From: SM23-62 sp964575235
GTDB taxonomy: Bacteria > Bacteroidota > Bacteroidia > Bacteroidales > SM23-62
NCBI GenBank assembly: GCA_964575235.1
Contig: CAZNQG010000028.1
Location: 1 to 33,835, forward strand
DNA length: 33,835 nucleotides
Direction: 5' to 3'
Shown: positions 7,342-15,215 of the stretch, one piece after another
Numbering within the stretch: the stretch's first letter is position 1
How the letters are laid out: each line of letters starts with the position of its first letter
Notes under the pieces: model-generated
Told to the model about the DNA's origin: nothing
What the model saw: only the letters and a program-made list of their open reading frames with translations
Databases searched by the model: none
Position numbers and translations under genes: made by a program

Positions 7342-7773
7342 TTATACTACCCTGAGTCTAATATCATCACGTTCGAGCGGAACTGCATCTCCGCACCTGT
7401 TGCAGGGACTGTCCCCGGCATGACCGGTGGTCATTTGCAGATGTCCCTCGACCATCTCCGCCAGTCCCCCGGCAAACCGCAACGCCGCATCCCTGTATAC
7501 CCTGAGTTCGCCGAGGATCTGTTCCATCTTTGCCATGATGTCCTGGTAATCCTTCACATACCGGGCGTACCTCAGCAATACCTCAGGGTCAAAGAATCCT
7601 TCGAGTTCCTCGGTATGCTTCCTGGCAAGCACGAGGATATCCCGGACGTATTCCAGGCTTTTAAGATCCCCTGCCTTACCCGGGTTCCCCGGTTCCGGCG
7701 CGCCTGGCGCCGGAACCACGGACCGGATGCTGCTTAGCAGATTCAAGATGAGCTTTTTCGTACCTGCATCCAT
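7342..7773 (-). CDS. Helical protein of unknown function
   Basis: 143 residues from the ATG at 7773, which has a GGAG site 7 bases upstream. A TTG start at 7809 would add 12 residues but lacks a well-placed ribosome site. I do not recognise a family. The start (MDAGTKKLILNLLSSIRSVV) is amphipathic. A Pro/Gly-rich linker (VPAPGAPEPGNPGKAG) follows, then a long helical region with heptad-like spacing (DILVLARKHTEELEGFFDPE, YARYVKDYQDIMAKMEQILG). The acidic-basic tail contains a CNRC pair that could bind metal or form a disulphide. There is no signal peptide, so it is probably cytoplasmic. It sits between the GGG peptide gene and the receiver protein, probably in the same operon, and could be a partner of the receiver. 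Confidence 0.65.
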   Translation of the reverse strand: MDAGTKKLILNLLSSIRSVVPAPGAPEPGNPGKAGDLKSLEYVRDILVLARKHTEELEGFFDPEVLLRYARYVKDYQDIMAKMEQILGELRVYRDAALRFAGGLAEMVEGHLQMTTGHAGDSPCNRCGDAVPLERDDIRLRVV

Positions 7774-7844
7774 GTGCAGGTCTCCGCAATATGGAAGGGC
7801 ATTTTCCAATTTGCTTGATGGCTGTTTAGATTATTCTCCTCCGC

Positions 7845-7967
7845 TCATTTGTTGATGGGGGGAGTCGGATCATCATCATCCGGACCGCCGCCGCGTACAC
7901 GGATCATTTCCTGAATGCTCAGTCTTTCTTCCAGCAATTCATTCCAGTTTCTGTCTGAAGTTTTCAT
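7845..7967 (-). CDS. 40-residue peptide with a GGG motif, possible double-glycine-leader precursor
   Basis: The gene reads MKTSDRNWNELLEERLSIQE, then MIRVRGGGPDDDDPTPPINK, then TGA. The layout, a short charged helical N-terminal half with L-S-x-x-E-M-x-x-V and then GGG and a short polar tail, resembles Bacteroidota peptide precursors of the double-glycine type (L-S-x-x-E-M...GG). Cleavage after GG would release a tail of about 12-13 residues, very acidic and Pro-rich (DDDDPTPP). Against a classical bacteriocin: no Cys, Ser or Thr-rich core and no C39 peptidase or modification enzyme nearby. A purine-rich TAGGAG lies about 21 bases upstream, which is too far to be ideal. It heads a minus-strand run with the helical protein and receiver and is divergent from the CHAT gene. 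Regular codon use and the adjacent operon support a real gene. Confidence 0.6.
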   Translation of the reverse strand: MKTSDRNWNELLEERLSIQEMIRVRGGGPDDDDPTPPINK

Positions 7968-8263
7968 AGTAAAGGTTTTTTTAGACTCCTACTCTGTTAT
8001 AGCTTTTCGGATGCCGCTTTTTGAAAAGGTTCTCTATTGTTTAATCGGAAAAAATCAAAAAGGTAGCCGGTGTTTTTGCACTTTTTTTTAAAAAAAATTT
8101 ACGACTCAATTGTAAATACAAGATAATCAAATACTTGGATGTATAATATTTTTTATCTTTATCGCCTGTGAAATGCAGGCAAGGAAAGCGATTTGCAGGC
8201 TCGGGTATCTTTGGTAATTTTAATCCGGCAAATTAATGCCGGCCGGGATAAGAAGCAATTCAA
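7968..8263. promoter_or_regulatory. AT-rich divergent control region between the GGG peptide and CHAT genes
   Basis: The 296 bases between the two divergent genes are much more AT-rich than the coding DNA, with long A/T runs near 8085-8100 and 8140-8160. On the plus strand TATCTTTG at 8206-8213 matches TAnnTTTG exactly, about 50 bases before the CHAT ATG, and TATCTTTA at 8153-8160 is one base off. On the minus strand TACCTTTT near 8058-8065 is a weaker match for the peptide operon. I see no other ORF here. Confidence 0.5.
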
Positions 8264-11200
8264 ATGAAGGTGTTGCTTTGTGTATTTTTGATCTTCGGGA
8301 CATATTCCCTCGATGTCCCATCCGGGGATTCCCTTGCCCTGGCATACCTGGAAAGGACGGGCATCCTTTACGATCGGTCCGAATACGACAGCCTTCCCTA
8401 TTATTACGAAACCGCGGGCGGGATTTTCGAGCGCCTGGGCATGCCCGGATACCGGGCCCGGTGCCTGCTGGGCATGGTAGATTACTACCGGATGATGAAA
8501 CGGCAGTCCGAGGCCCTGAGCGCGATGGATTTGGCCGGATCCTACATCGAAAGCCGCATCGGCAGGGAAACCGTGAGCTGGGCGGACGCCCTTCTGATCC
8601 GCGCCAAGCTTTACAGTGACCTGAACCGGAACCGTGAATCCATTTCTGACCTCAAGGAATGCCTGGTTCTACAGCACCGCCTAGGGATGCCACCGGATAA
8701 AACGGCCAGGGTTTATAATGTTCTGGGTGTCAATTACTACATCCTGGGTGATATAGACAGTGCAGAGACGAATTACCGCAAATCCCTGGAACAGTATGCG
8801 ATGATTTCCCCGGAACCCTCGGCCGAAAAGGGAATGCTGCTGTTTAACCTGGGACTGGTATACAACCGGTACGGAGATTATGAAAGCTGGGCCGATTACA
8901 CCCTCCGTGGCATCGAGAACAACATAAGCCTTTTCGGGCCGGATTTCCCGGAACTGGCCACGAACTACAGCTCCCTCTCCAGTTATTTTATACGGACCGG
9001 CCTTTTTGATTCGGCCTCCTACTACCTCGACCGGGCAGAATCTATCATGGTAAAATCATTCGGCGAGGATTATCCCGATCTCAGCTTCCTGCACATAAAC
9101 CGGGCCAGGATCTACCGGTACGAAGGCAATTACCAGGCCTCCCTGGAGTATTACCTCCAGGCCCTGCGCATCGTCGAGAGCCAGGAGATCCCGGATGCAT
9201 TCCGGTCCTATTCCCTTTACATCAACATCGGGCAGCTTTACGAGGCCATGGGGGAATACGGGACCGCCCGTGAATATTTCAGCAGGCTTCTTGAAGCGGA
9301 AGGGAAGATTCATCCGTCAAGGATGGCCTCGTGCTACTACAACCTGGCCAGGATCAACATCCACCTCGGAAATTACCGGGAGTCGGAGCGGTATTTCCGC
9401 AAACTGTTTGCCATTCGCAGGGAATATTTTTCACCGATTCATCCCCAGTACTCCTACGATTATGAAGCATACGCCGTCCTTATGGATTCCCTGGACCGCC
9501 CGGATGATGCCGAAACCTGGTACAGGAAATCGCTGGACATAGCGCTTAAAAATTATGGAAGGTTTCATAACCGGACATCCAACATCCTTTACACCCTGGG
9601 CGGTCATTATCAACTGGCGGGAGATCCGGAACGGGCCCTGGAGCGTTACCAGGAAGCCATCCGGGCCCTGGTCCCGGAATACAGAGTGACGGACCCGGAC
9701 CGGAACCCGGATCCGCAAGAGGTCCCTGACCTTTTGCTGTATCTGAGGATTTTAAAGCACAAGGCGGGCATTCTGGATGAAATGGCAGATCGGGCAGGAA
9801 AGGGCAGCCGTTCCCTGGATTTCACGAAAGCTGCCTTTCATGCCTACCTGGGTTCCGTGCAGGTGATTGAGCTGCTGAGGAATTCCTACCTGAACGATGA
9901 GGGCAAACTGTATTTGTCCGAGCATGAAAGGGACAGCTATGAGAAGGGTGTGCGAAGTGCCTTCCGGTGCTTTGAGCTGTCCGGGGACCGCGAATACCTG
10001 GTGCATGCCTTTCGCATGGCGGAGGGCAGTAAATATGCCACCCTCCGCTCCGTTCTGCAGCGTGAAGAAGCCCTGGAGTTATCGGGGATCCCGGAGTCAC
10101 TGCTTGAGAGGGAATCGGCCCTTAAGAAGCAATTATCGGCCTACCAGGGATTGCTCATGGAAAGAATGGAGGATACCCTTCCGGATATGGCTGAAGTCCA
10201 GAAATACCGGGACGAGACCTTCAGGCTGAAAAACCGGATTTCCGGGATTCACCGTACACTTGAATCGGATTACCCGGATTACTATGAACTCCTTTACCTG
10301 CAGCGAACCGAAGATCCTGCAAGCATCGGCAGAAGACTGAACAGAAAGGAAAAGATCATCGAGTATTTCCTGACTAAGGACGATCTTTATATCTTCGAGA
10401 TCGGCCGCAGGGGCTTCAGCTGCCGCAGGCAGCCTTTCGACAGCTCCCTGGTGGCGGATCTGGGCATGGTTCAGGAATACGTCAGCGGAACCTCCATTTA
10501 CAACACCGTTCAGGATCATCACCATGCCTTCATCGGGGCTGCCAGCCGCCTTTACAGGATACTTATACCGGAATCCGGTTCCTACAGAGATCTGATCATC
10601 ATACCCGAAGGGGTACTTTCCTATTTCCCGTTTGATGTCCTCATAACGGAACCGGTTGATAGTTTTTCGGGTCTGTTCAGCCAGGTCCCCTTCCTGATCC
10701 GGAGCCACAATATCCGCTACGGTTATTCAGCCGCTCTTATGGACCGGAAGACGAATATGAACCCGGGGACCATACACCGGTTCCTGGGATTTGCGCCCGG
10801 TTACCTGGGCGTTCAGGGTGATGGGACGGGCGCAGGGAACCACAGGGAAATCAGGATCGACCGGAAAAACCTTCCCCCACTTCCGGGAAGCATCGATGAA
10901 GTGGCCGGGATCGGCAACCTGCTCGGCGGCAGGTACTTTACCGGTCCGGATGCCTCCGAAGGAAAATTCAAGGAATTGGCGGGGGAGGGCCACATCATCC
11001 ACCTGGCGACCCATGCCTTTCTTGACGACAGGGACCCCCTGAGGTCCACGCTTGTCTTTTCATGGGACAGCACGGATGCAGAGGACGGGCTTCTGAGGGT
11101 TTATGAACTGTTTAACATGGACCTTAATGCCCGGATTGTGGTCCTGAGTGCCTGCAACACGGGCGCCGGGGAGCTCCTGGGCGGGGAAGGCATCATGAGC

Positions 11201-11539
11201 CTGGCCAGGGCATTCTTTTATGCGGGTGTACCCAACATCGTCATGACCCTGTGGACGATCAGCGACCGTCAGGGCTATGAACTGATGCTTTCCTTCTATA
11301 GGTACCTGAGCAGGGGAAGAAGCGCGGAGAGTGCCCTTCGCCGGGCCAAGATTGAATACCTGGGAAATGCCCCTCCGGTTTATCAGCATCCCAGGTACTG
11401 GTCCGGGTACATACTTCTCGGCAACCCGGGGAGCCTCATGCTTCCCTGGTATTACCGGCATTTCCTGTGGATAGCGCTGGTCGTCCTGGCCCTTCTGTCG
11501 GGCTTTCTGGTGTTACGGAAGTTCAGGGCAAAGAGATGA
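8264..11539 (+). CDS. TPR-CHAT domain protein (caspase-like protease fold), membrane anchored
   Basis: 1091 residues. An N-terminal hydrophobic stretch (MKVLLCVFLIFGTYS) looks like a short signal peptide. About a dozen tetratricopeptide repeats fill residues ~20-500, with clear motifs such as ARVYNVLGVNYYILGDIDSA and YNLARINIHLGNYRESERYF. A helical linker follows, with a charged coiled stretch around 620-670. The C-terminal CHAT domain (~690-1055) has the catalytic-type dyad His917 (HLATHAF) and Cys964 (VVLSACNTGAGELLGGEG), both preserved. Residues ~1067-1084 form a membrane helix, and the protein ends in the basic tail RKFRAKR. With the signal peptide, this predicts that TPR and CHAT face the periplasm. 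CHAT is a clan CD cysteine peptidase relative (caspase, separase). The gene is divergent from the GGG peptide and ends exactly against the anti-sigma-like gene on the other strand. Confidence 0.95.
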   Translation: MKVLLCVFLIFGTYSLDVPSGDSLALAYLERTGILYDRSEYDSLPYYYETAGGIFERLGMPGYRARCLLGMVDYYRMMKRQSEALSAMDLAGSYIESRIGRETVSWADALLIRAKLYSDLNRNRESISDLKECLVLQHRLGMPPDKTARVYNVLGVNYYILGDIDSAETNYRKSLEQYAMISPEPSAEKGMLLFNLGLVYNRYGDYESWADYTLRGIENNISLFGPDFPELATNYSSLSSYFIRTGLFDSASYYLDRAESIMVKSFGEDYPDLSFLHINRARIYRYEGNYQASLEYYLQALRIVESQEIPDAFRSYSLYINIGQLYEAMGEYGTAREYFSRLLEAEGKIHPSRMASCYYNLARINIHLGNYRESERYFRKLFAIRREYFSPIHPQYSYDYEAYAVLMDSLDRPDDAETWYRKSLDIALKNYGRFHNRTSNILYTLGGHYQLAGDPERALERYQEAIRALVPEYRVTDPDRNPDPQEVPDLLLYLRILKHKAGILDEMADRAGKGSRSLDFTKAAFHAYLGSVQVIELLRNSYLNDEGKLYLSEHERDSYEKGVRSAFRCFELSGDREYLVHAFRMAEGSKYATLRSVLQREEALELSGIPESLLERESALKKQLSAYQGLLMERMEDTLPDMAEVQKYRDETFRLKNRISGIHRTLESDYPDYYELLYLQRTEDPASIGRRLNRKEKIIEYFLTKDDLYIFEIGRRGFSCRRQPFDSSLVADLGMVQEYVSGTSIYNTVQDHHHAFIGAASRLYRILIPESGSYRDLIIIPEGVLSYFPFDVLITEPVDSFSGLFSQVPFLIRSHNIRYGYSAALMDRKTNMNPGTIHRFLGFAPGYLGVQGDGTGAGNHREIRIDRKNLPPLPGSIDEVAGIGNLLGGRYFTGPDASEGKFKELAGEGHIIHLATHAFLDDRDPLRSTLVFSWDSTDAEDGLLRVYELFNMDLNARIVVLSACNTGAGELLGGEGIMSLARAFFYAGVPNIVMTLWTISDRQGYELMLSFYRYLSRGRSAESALRRAKIEYLGNAPPVYQHPRYWSGYILLGNPGSLMLPWYYRHFLWIALVVLALLSGFLVLRKFRAKR

Positions 11540-12400
11540 TCAGAGCTTGCGGAGGAGGGCCAGGGCATTGTTTTTGTGGTACCCCTCGTCCCGGATGATT
11601 TCCTGCAGCGTCTGTCTGGCGGAATCCGGCTGCTCCATTCCCAGGTAACAGAGGCTTTTATACCACATGCCCTCGTGCCGGAGGATCACATCATCGTCGA
11701 GCCTGCTGAGGATTTCAATGGCCAGGGGATAATCCCCGAGCTCCATGGCCGTGAGTCCCATATAAAGGAAGTAATGACTGCTTACCGTTCCTTCCGGTAT
11801 GGATTCGAACAGGGACAGGGCACGGGCAAATTCGCCGTTGTTGTAAGCCCTCAGGGCCTGGTGGTATGGATCATCCGTCTGACCCATAATGGACCGTTCA
11901 ACGTCCGCGATGCGGGGACTATAGAACTGGGCGTACAGGTCCGCATAGTCCGTATGGCGGTCGCCCACAAGCAGTACGGTGCCAACGGCAAGCAGCACGG
12001 CAACCGAAGCTGCTGTGATCCAGACCGAGAGACGGTTGACGAGGATCTTTTTGCTGTGCGACCTGCTCAGTGCATCCTCCATCCTGGTCTCGGTTATCTT
12101 TCTTTTCAGGTCGGAAGTTCCGTCGCGTGATGAGCTGATCTTCCTCACTTTCAGGCCTTCCAGTTCACTCTGGATTTCCTGCTCCCGGATGATGTTCTCC
12201 AGATCGTTGAAGTCTTCGAACAGGCCGACCGGATCCTGCATCCGCTGATGCTGTTCCTTCAGGAAACGGTTCAGTGAACGGATCCGCTCCACCTCTTCGG
12301 CAACTTCGGGCTTCCTGAGGATCTCGAGCTCGAACCTGCTCAGGGCCTCTCCGCTCAGTTCCCCTTCCAGGTATTTCTCAACCAGCCAGGTGTATTTCAT
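11540..12400 (-). CDS. Membrane anti-sigma-like protein with periplasmic TPRs
   Basis: 286 residues. The N-terminal ~45 residues (VEKYLEGELSGEALSRFE...) follow the pattern of Bacteroidota anti-sigma domains, although the zinc-binding His/Cys residues of zf-HC2 are absent. A charged cytoplasmic linker leads to one membrane helix at ~125-146 (VWITAASVAVLLAVGTVLLV). The part beyond it carries tetratricopeptide-like repeats (QALRAYNNGEFARALSLFES, FLYMGLTAMELGDYPLAIEI, WYKSLCYLGMEQPDSARQTL), which should lie in the periplasm. It overlaps the upstream ECF sigma gene by 23 bases, a common sign of a sigma/anti-sigma pair. Its stop codon abuts the CHAT stop with no gap. Cleavage or binding by the CHAT protein is a plausible release mechanism (inference). 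Confidence 0.8.
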   Translation of the reverse strand: MKYTWLVEKYLEGELSGEALSRFELEILRKPEVAEEVERIRSLNRFLKEQHQRMQDPVGLFEDFNDLENIIREQEIQSELEGLKVRKISSSRDGTSDLKRKITETRMEDALSRSHSKKILVNRLSVWITAASVAVLLAVGTVLLVGDRHTDYADLYAQFYSPRIADVERSIMGQTDDPYHQALRAYNNGEFARALSLFESIPEGTVSSHYFLYMGLTAMELGDYPLAIEILSRLDDDVILRHEGMWYKSLCYLGMEQPDSARQTLQEIIRDEGYHKNNALALLRKL

Positions 12401-12962
12401 CTTGCAGTCTTTTGTATTCGGGGTTAGCCGTAATTTTATCGATCAGGGATTTCTTGCACCGGTATTTCTTGTCTTTTGCGGTCTGTACGCTTTTATAATC
12501 CATGGCGACACAGATCTCCTCCATGGATGCATCCCGGAAATACATGTTGAGTACTTTCTGGCATTCCTTGCTCAATTGCTTGAAATGCAATTCGTAGAGT
12601 TTAAGTTTAGCGTTTTCGCTTATCCTCTCATTCGCCGCCCGGTCATCGATGATGTCCTCCAAAGCCAGGTCTTCCCGTACGGATTTATTCCTCTTCTCCA
12701 GTTCCTGGAGCCACAGGAACCTGCAGACCGAATAGAGATAGGTTCCGAATTTGCATTTCAGCTCCAGCCCCTGCCCGTTTATTTTCTGGTATACCTTTAT
12801 CAGCCCTTCCTGGAACAGATCCTCGGAATCGTGCTCGTTGCCCCCGTTCGTAAGTACCAGTTTCCGTACGTCCTGGTAGCATGTCCGGTAGATATACCGG
12901 ATCACGCCGGACTTGCGCCTGGCCAATCCTTTTACGATCTCAACGGTAGAATATTCCCTCAT
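12378..12962 (-). CDS. ECF-type RNA polymerase sigma-70 factor
   Basis: 194 residues. Region 2 is visible as IYRTCYQDVRKLVLTNGG, then SEDLFQEGLIKVYQKI (the DxxQE-like core-binding helix) and FGTYLYSVCRFLWLQELEKR for -10 recognition. Region 4 is seen as LSKECQKVLNMYFRDASMEE and ICVAMDYKSVQTAKDKKYRC, a helix-turn-helix for -35 contact. A mildly charged tail follows. It overlaps the membrane anti-sigma-like gene at its 3' end, so the two should be co-translated. The group resembles sigma factors paired with TPR/CHAT loci in Bacteroidota. Targets are unknown, but autoregulation of this locus or control of the divergent CHAT/peptide promoters is possible. Confidence 0.92.
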   Translation of the reverse strand: MREYSTVEIVKGLARRKSGVIRYIYRTCYQDVRKLVLTNGGNEHDSEDLFQEGLIKVYQKINGQGLELKCKFGTYLYSVCRFLWLQELEKRNKSVREDLALEDIIDDRAANERISENAKLKLYELHFKQLSKECQKVLNMYFRDASMEEICVAMDYKSVQTAKDKKYRCKKSLIDKITANPEYKRLQDEIHLAG

Positions 12963-13163
12963 CGGGATTTTCAGTGCTTTATAATTACAATTTAAGAAAT
13001 AAATTGGAATAAAAGAATCTTTCCTTCCGTAAATTGAAGGTAAAAATAGATATAACAGGCCTTGGAATTGAATTTGGTCCGGTGATACGGATCATCGGCC
13101 GGTCCGGTTCCATGAAGGTCTCACCTGTAAATTGCCGGGGTATGATCCGGATCAACCTCTCTG
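12963..13163. other. AT-rich upstream region of the ECF sigma gene
   Basis: No coding region found. The first ~80 bases are AT-rich and probably hold the minus-strand promoter of the sigma factor; the sequence TATCTATTTTTACC on that strand is the best -7-like stretch. The rest (13080-13160) is GC-richer and contains repeated CCGG-type words without a clear structure. Confidence 0.35.
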
Positions 13164-13316
13164 TCAGCGGTCCGGGTGCCTGAAGTATTCCAGGATCAGG
13201 CTGATCACTTCAAAGCTTACCGGTCCCCCGTAACTCAGCATCAAGCACTTGTTGTATCCTTTCACCACATCGGCATCGGGTGTAAAGATGGAATCTGCCA
13301 CGACCTTGATCCTCAC
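13164..13316 (-). pseudogene. Possible 50-residue ORF or gene relic, GTG start
   Basis: An open frame runs from a TAA at 13335-13337 to a TGA at 13164-13166. It has no ATG near its start; a GTG at 13316 is preceded at good distance by GGAAGA. The predicted peptide has protein-like composition (VRIKVVADSIFTPDADVV, then GYNKCLMLSYGGPVSFEVIS, then LILEYFRHPDR) and codon use like the neighbours. I cannot name a family. It looks like the end of a larger protein, so a relic of a lost gene is as likely as a small intact gene. Confidence 0.35.
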
Positions 13317-13395
13317 GGCATCTTCCGGGTTTATTTATATCCGATCTAAATATTGAAGGTTGCAGGCAGACGGGTCCACGTGCGCCTTATTTTTA

Positions 13396-13403
13396 TATTT
13401 TTG
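13396..13403 (+). promoter_or_regulatory. Candidate -7 box (TATTTTTG) of the cyd operon
   Basis: An exact TAnnTTTG match, immediately followed by GGGAGGAA, a strong Shine-Dalgarno-like stretch, 18 bases before the TTG proposed as the DUF4492 start. If both are used, the leader would be very short. Confidence 0.4.
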
Positions 13404-13426
13404 GGAGGAATACCAGCCGCCTGCCA

Positions 13427-13639
13427 TTGCCAAAAAATGTTATCATACGGATCTTCCGGTTCTATTACGATGGCTTCCGTAACATGACCGTGGGAAAACG
13501 GCTCTGGTTGATCATCCTGATCAAGCTTTTCATTTTTTTTATCATTCTCAGGTTGTTCTTCTTCCCGGATTTCCTGAAAACCCGCTTTGATACGGACCAG
13601 GAACGGGGAGAATATGTACTTGACCAACTTACACAATAA
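13427..13639 (+). CDS. DUF4492 small membrane protein, first gene of the cytochrome bd operon
   Basis: About 70 residues with one central membrane helix (LWLIILIKLFIFFIILRLFFF) followed by PDFLKTRF. The DUF4492 pattern is clear: an N-terminal RIFRFYYDGFRNMTVGKRLW, the helix, FFPDFL, and a polar tail. In Bacteroidota this small protein is regularly found just before cydA, and it may be an assembly or accessory subunit of the bd oxidase. It ends 8 bases before cydA. The start is not ATG: TTG at 13427 or CTG at 13421; the internal ATG at residue 20 would remove the conserved N-terminal part, so I prefer the longer form. Confidence 0.88.
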   Translation: MPKNVIIRIFRFYYDGFRNMTVGKRLWLIILIKLFIFFIILRLFFFPDFLKTRFDTDQERGEYVLDQLTQ

Positions 13640-13647
13640 ATACAAAT

Positions 13648-15213
13648 ATGATTGACGGTATTGATCTTTCACTGGTAAACTGGTCGCGCGGGCAATTTGC
13701 CCTGACGGCATACTACCACTGGCTTTTCGTGCCCCTTACGCTGGGACTCAGCTTTATTCTGGCCTTCATGGAGACCCTGTACGTCAGGACCGGTGACGAA
13801 ATATGGAAAAAGATCACCAAGTTCTGGATGACCCTTTTCGGGATCAACTTTGCCATAGGAGTGGCTACGGGGCTCATCATGGAGTTCGAATTCGGGACCA
13901 ACTGGTCCAATTATTCCTGGTTTGTGGGTGATATTTTCGGCGCACCCCTGGCCATCGAGGGCATCATGGCCTTTTTCCTGGAGTCCACATTCCTAGCGGT
14001 CATGTTCTTCGGGTGGAATAAGATCAGCAAGAAATGGCACCTGGCCTCCACCTGGCTGGTCGCCATCGGAGCAAACCTGTCTGCCCTCTGGATCCTGGTG
14101 GCCAATGCCTGGATGCAGCATCCCGTCGGCATGCATTTCAATCCGGAAACGGCACGGAACGAGATGCTCAACTTCTGGGATGTTCTGTTCTCACCGGTGG
14201 CCGTGACCAAGTGGCTGCATACGACCACCAGCGGGTTTGTCCTTGCTTCGGCGTTCGTAGCCGGCATCAGCGCCTGGTTCCTGCTTAAGAAGAGGGAGGT
14301 CCTGCTCGCCAGGAGGAGCATCGTGGTCTCGTCGGTCTTCGGGATCCTCTCGAGCCTGTTCCTGATCTGGTCGGGGGATAAATCCACACGGCAGATCGTA
14401 CACGACCAGCCCATGAAACTTGCAGCCATTGAAGGGCTTTATAACGGACAGGAGGGAACGGGCCTGGTTGTGATCGGGATCATGTCCCCGTCGGAAGAAG
14501 ACCCGGGAAAAGAAAACATAAGGGATTTCTTGGTGAGGATCGAAATCCCCAATTTCCTTTCCTACATGGCTTACGGTAAATTCGATGCGTTCGTACCCGG
14601 GGTCATCGACCTGATTGAGGGCAACGAGGAAAGGGGCATTCTTTCCGCATCCGAAAAGATCGAACGGGGGAAATATGCCCGGGAGACCCTCAGGGAAATG
14701 AAGGATGCCCGGGCTGCGCACGATTACGTGACCTACGAGGCCCGGAAGGCCAAGTTCATGGATCCGGCTTTCCAGGATAACTACTTCAGTTATTTCGGCT
14801 ATGGTTTTATAGAGGATCCGGACAGCCTGATTCCAAACGTCCCCCTTTCATTCTACAGTTTTCATATTATGGTGGGACTGGGATTCTATTTCCTGCTGTT
14901 CTTCACACTTGCCCTGGTTATGGCCTACCGAGGCACCCTGTCGCGCAGGCGGGGCTTTCTCAGGCTGGCCATCTGGACCATCCCGCTTGCCTACCTGGCG
15001 ACCATTGCAGGGTGGGCCGTGTCGGAGATGGGAAGGCAGCCCTGGGTGATCCAGGACCTGATGCCCACCTTTGCTGCCGTTTCACAGATCGATGCACGCA
15101 TGGTGCAGGTTACCTTCTGGCTGTTCGCCGCCATATTCACAACCCTGGCCATTGCCGAGGTGAAGATCATGATCAAGCAAATCAAACTCGGACCTAAAGA
15201 AGGGAGGAAATAA
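13648..15213 (+). CDS. cydA: Cytochrome bd ubiquinol oxidase subunit I
   Basis: 521 residues, inside the usual range. Together with CydB it forms the bd-type terminal oxidase, which oxidises quinol and reduces O2 to water with high affinity. Heme ligands are recognisable: the N-terminal His in TAYYHWLFVPLTLGLSF (high-spin heme), the His in VTKWLHTTTSGFVLASAF and the Met in FHIMVGLGFYFLLFF (heme b558). The conserved GRQPWVIQDLMPT lies near the quinol site. Between about residues 250 and 390 there is a hydrophilic Q-loop without the long extra insertion of the E. coli type, so I class it as short Q-loop. It sits 8 bases after DUF4492 and 2 bases before cydB. Confidence 0.97.
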   Translation: MIDGIDLSLVNWSRGQFALTAYYHWLFVPLTLGLSFILAFMETLYVRTGDEIWKKITKFWMTLFGINFAIGVATGLIMEFEFGTNWSNYSWFVGDIFGAPLAIEGIMAFFLESTFLAVMFFGWNKISKKWHLASTWLVAIGANLSALWILVANAWMQHPVGMHFNPETARNEMLNFWDVLFSPVAVTKWLHTTTSGFVLASAFVAGISAWFLLKKREVLLARRSIVVSSVFGILSSLFLIWSGDKSTRQIVHDQPMKLAAIEGLYNGQEGTGLVVIGIMSPSEEDPGKENIRDFLVRIEIPNFLSYMAYGKFDAFVPGVIDLIEGNEERGILSASEKIERGKYARETLREMKDARAAHDYVTYEARKAKFMDPAFQDNYFSYFGYGFIEDPDSLIPNVPLSFYSFHIMVGLGFYFLLFFTLALVMAYRGTLSRRRGFLRLAIWTIPLAYLATIAGWAVSEMGRQPWVIQDLMPTFAAVSQIDARMVQVTFWLFAAIFTTLAIAEVKIMIKQIKLGPKEGRK

Positions 15214-15215
15214 AC

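Noticed and set aside
7845..7967. Classical bacteriocin or lanthipeptide reading of the GGG peptide
   Set aside because: There is no Cys, the only Ser and Thr residues are in the leader half apart from one Thr, and there are no C39 transporter, LanB/C/M or radical-SAM genes in the window.
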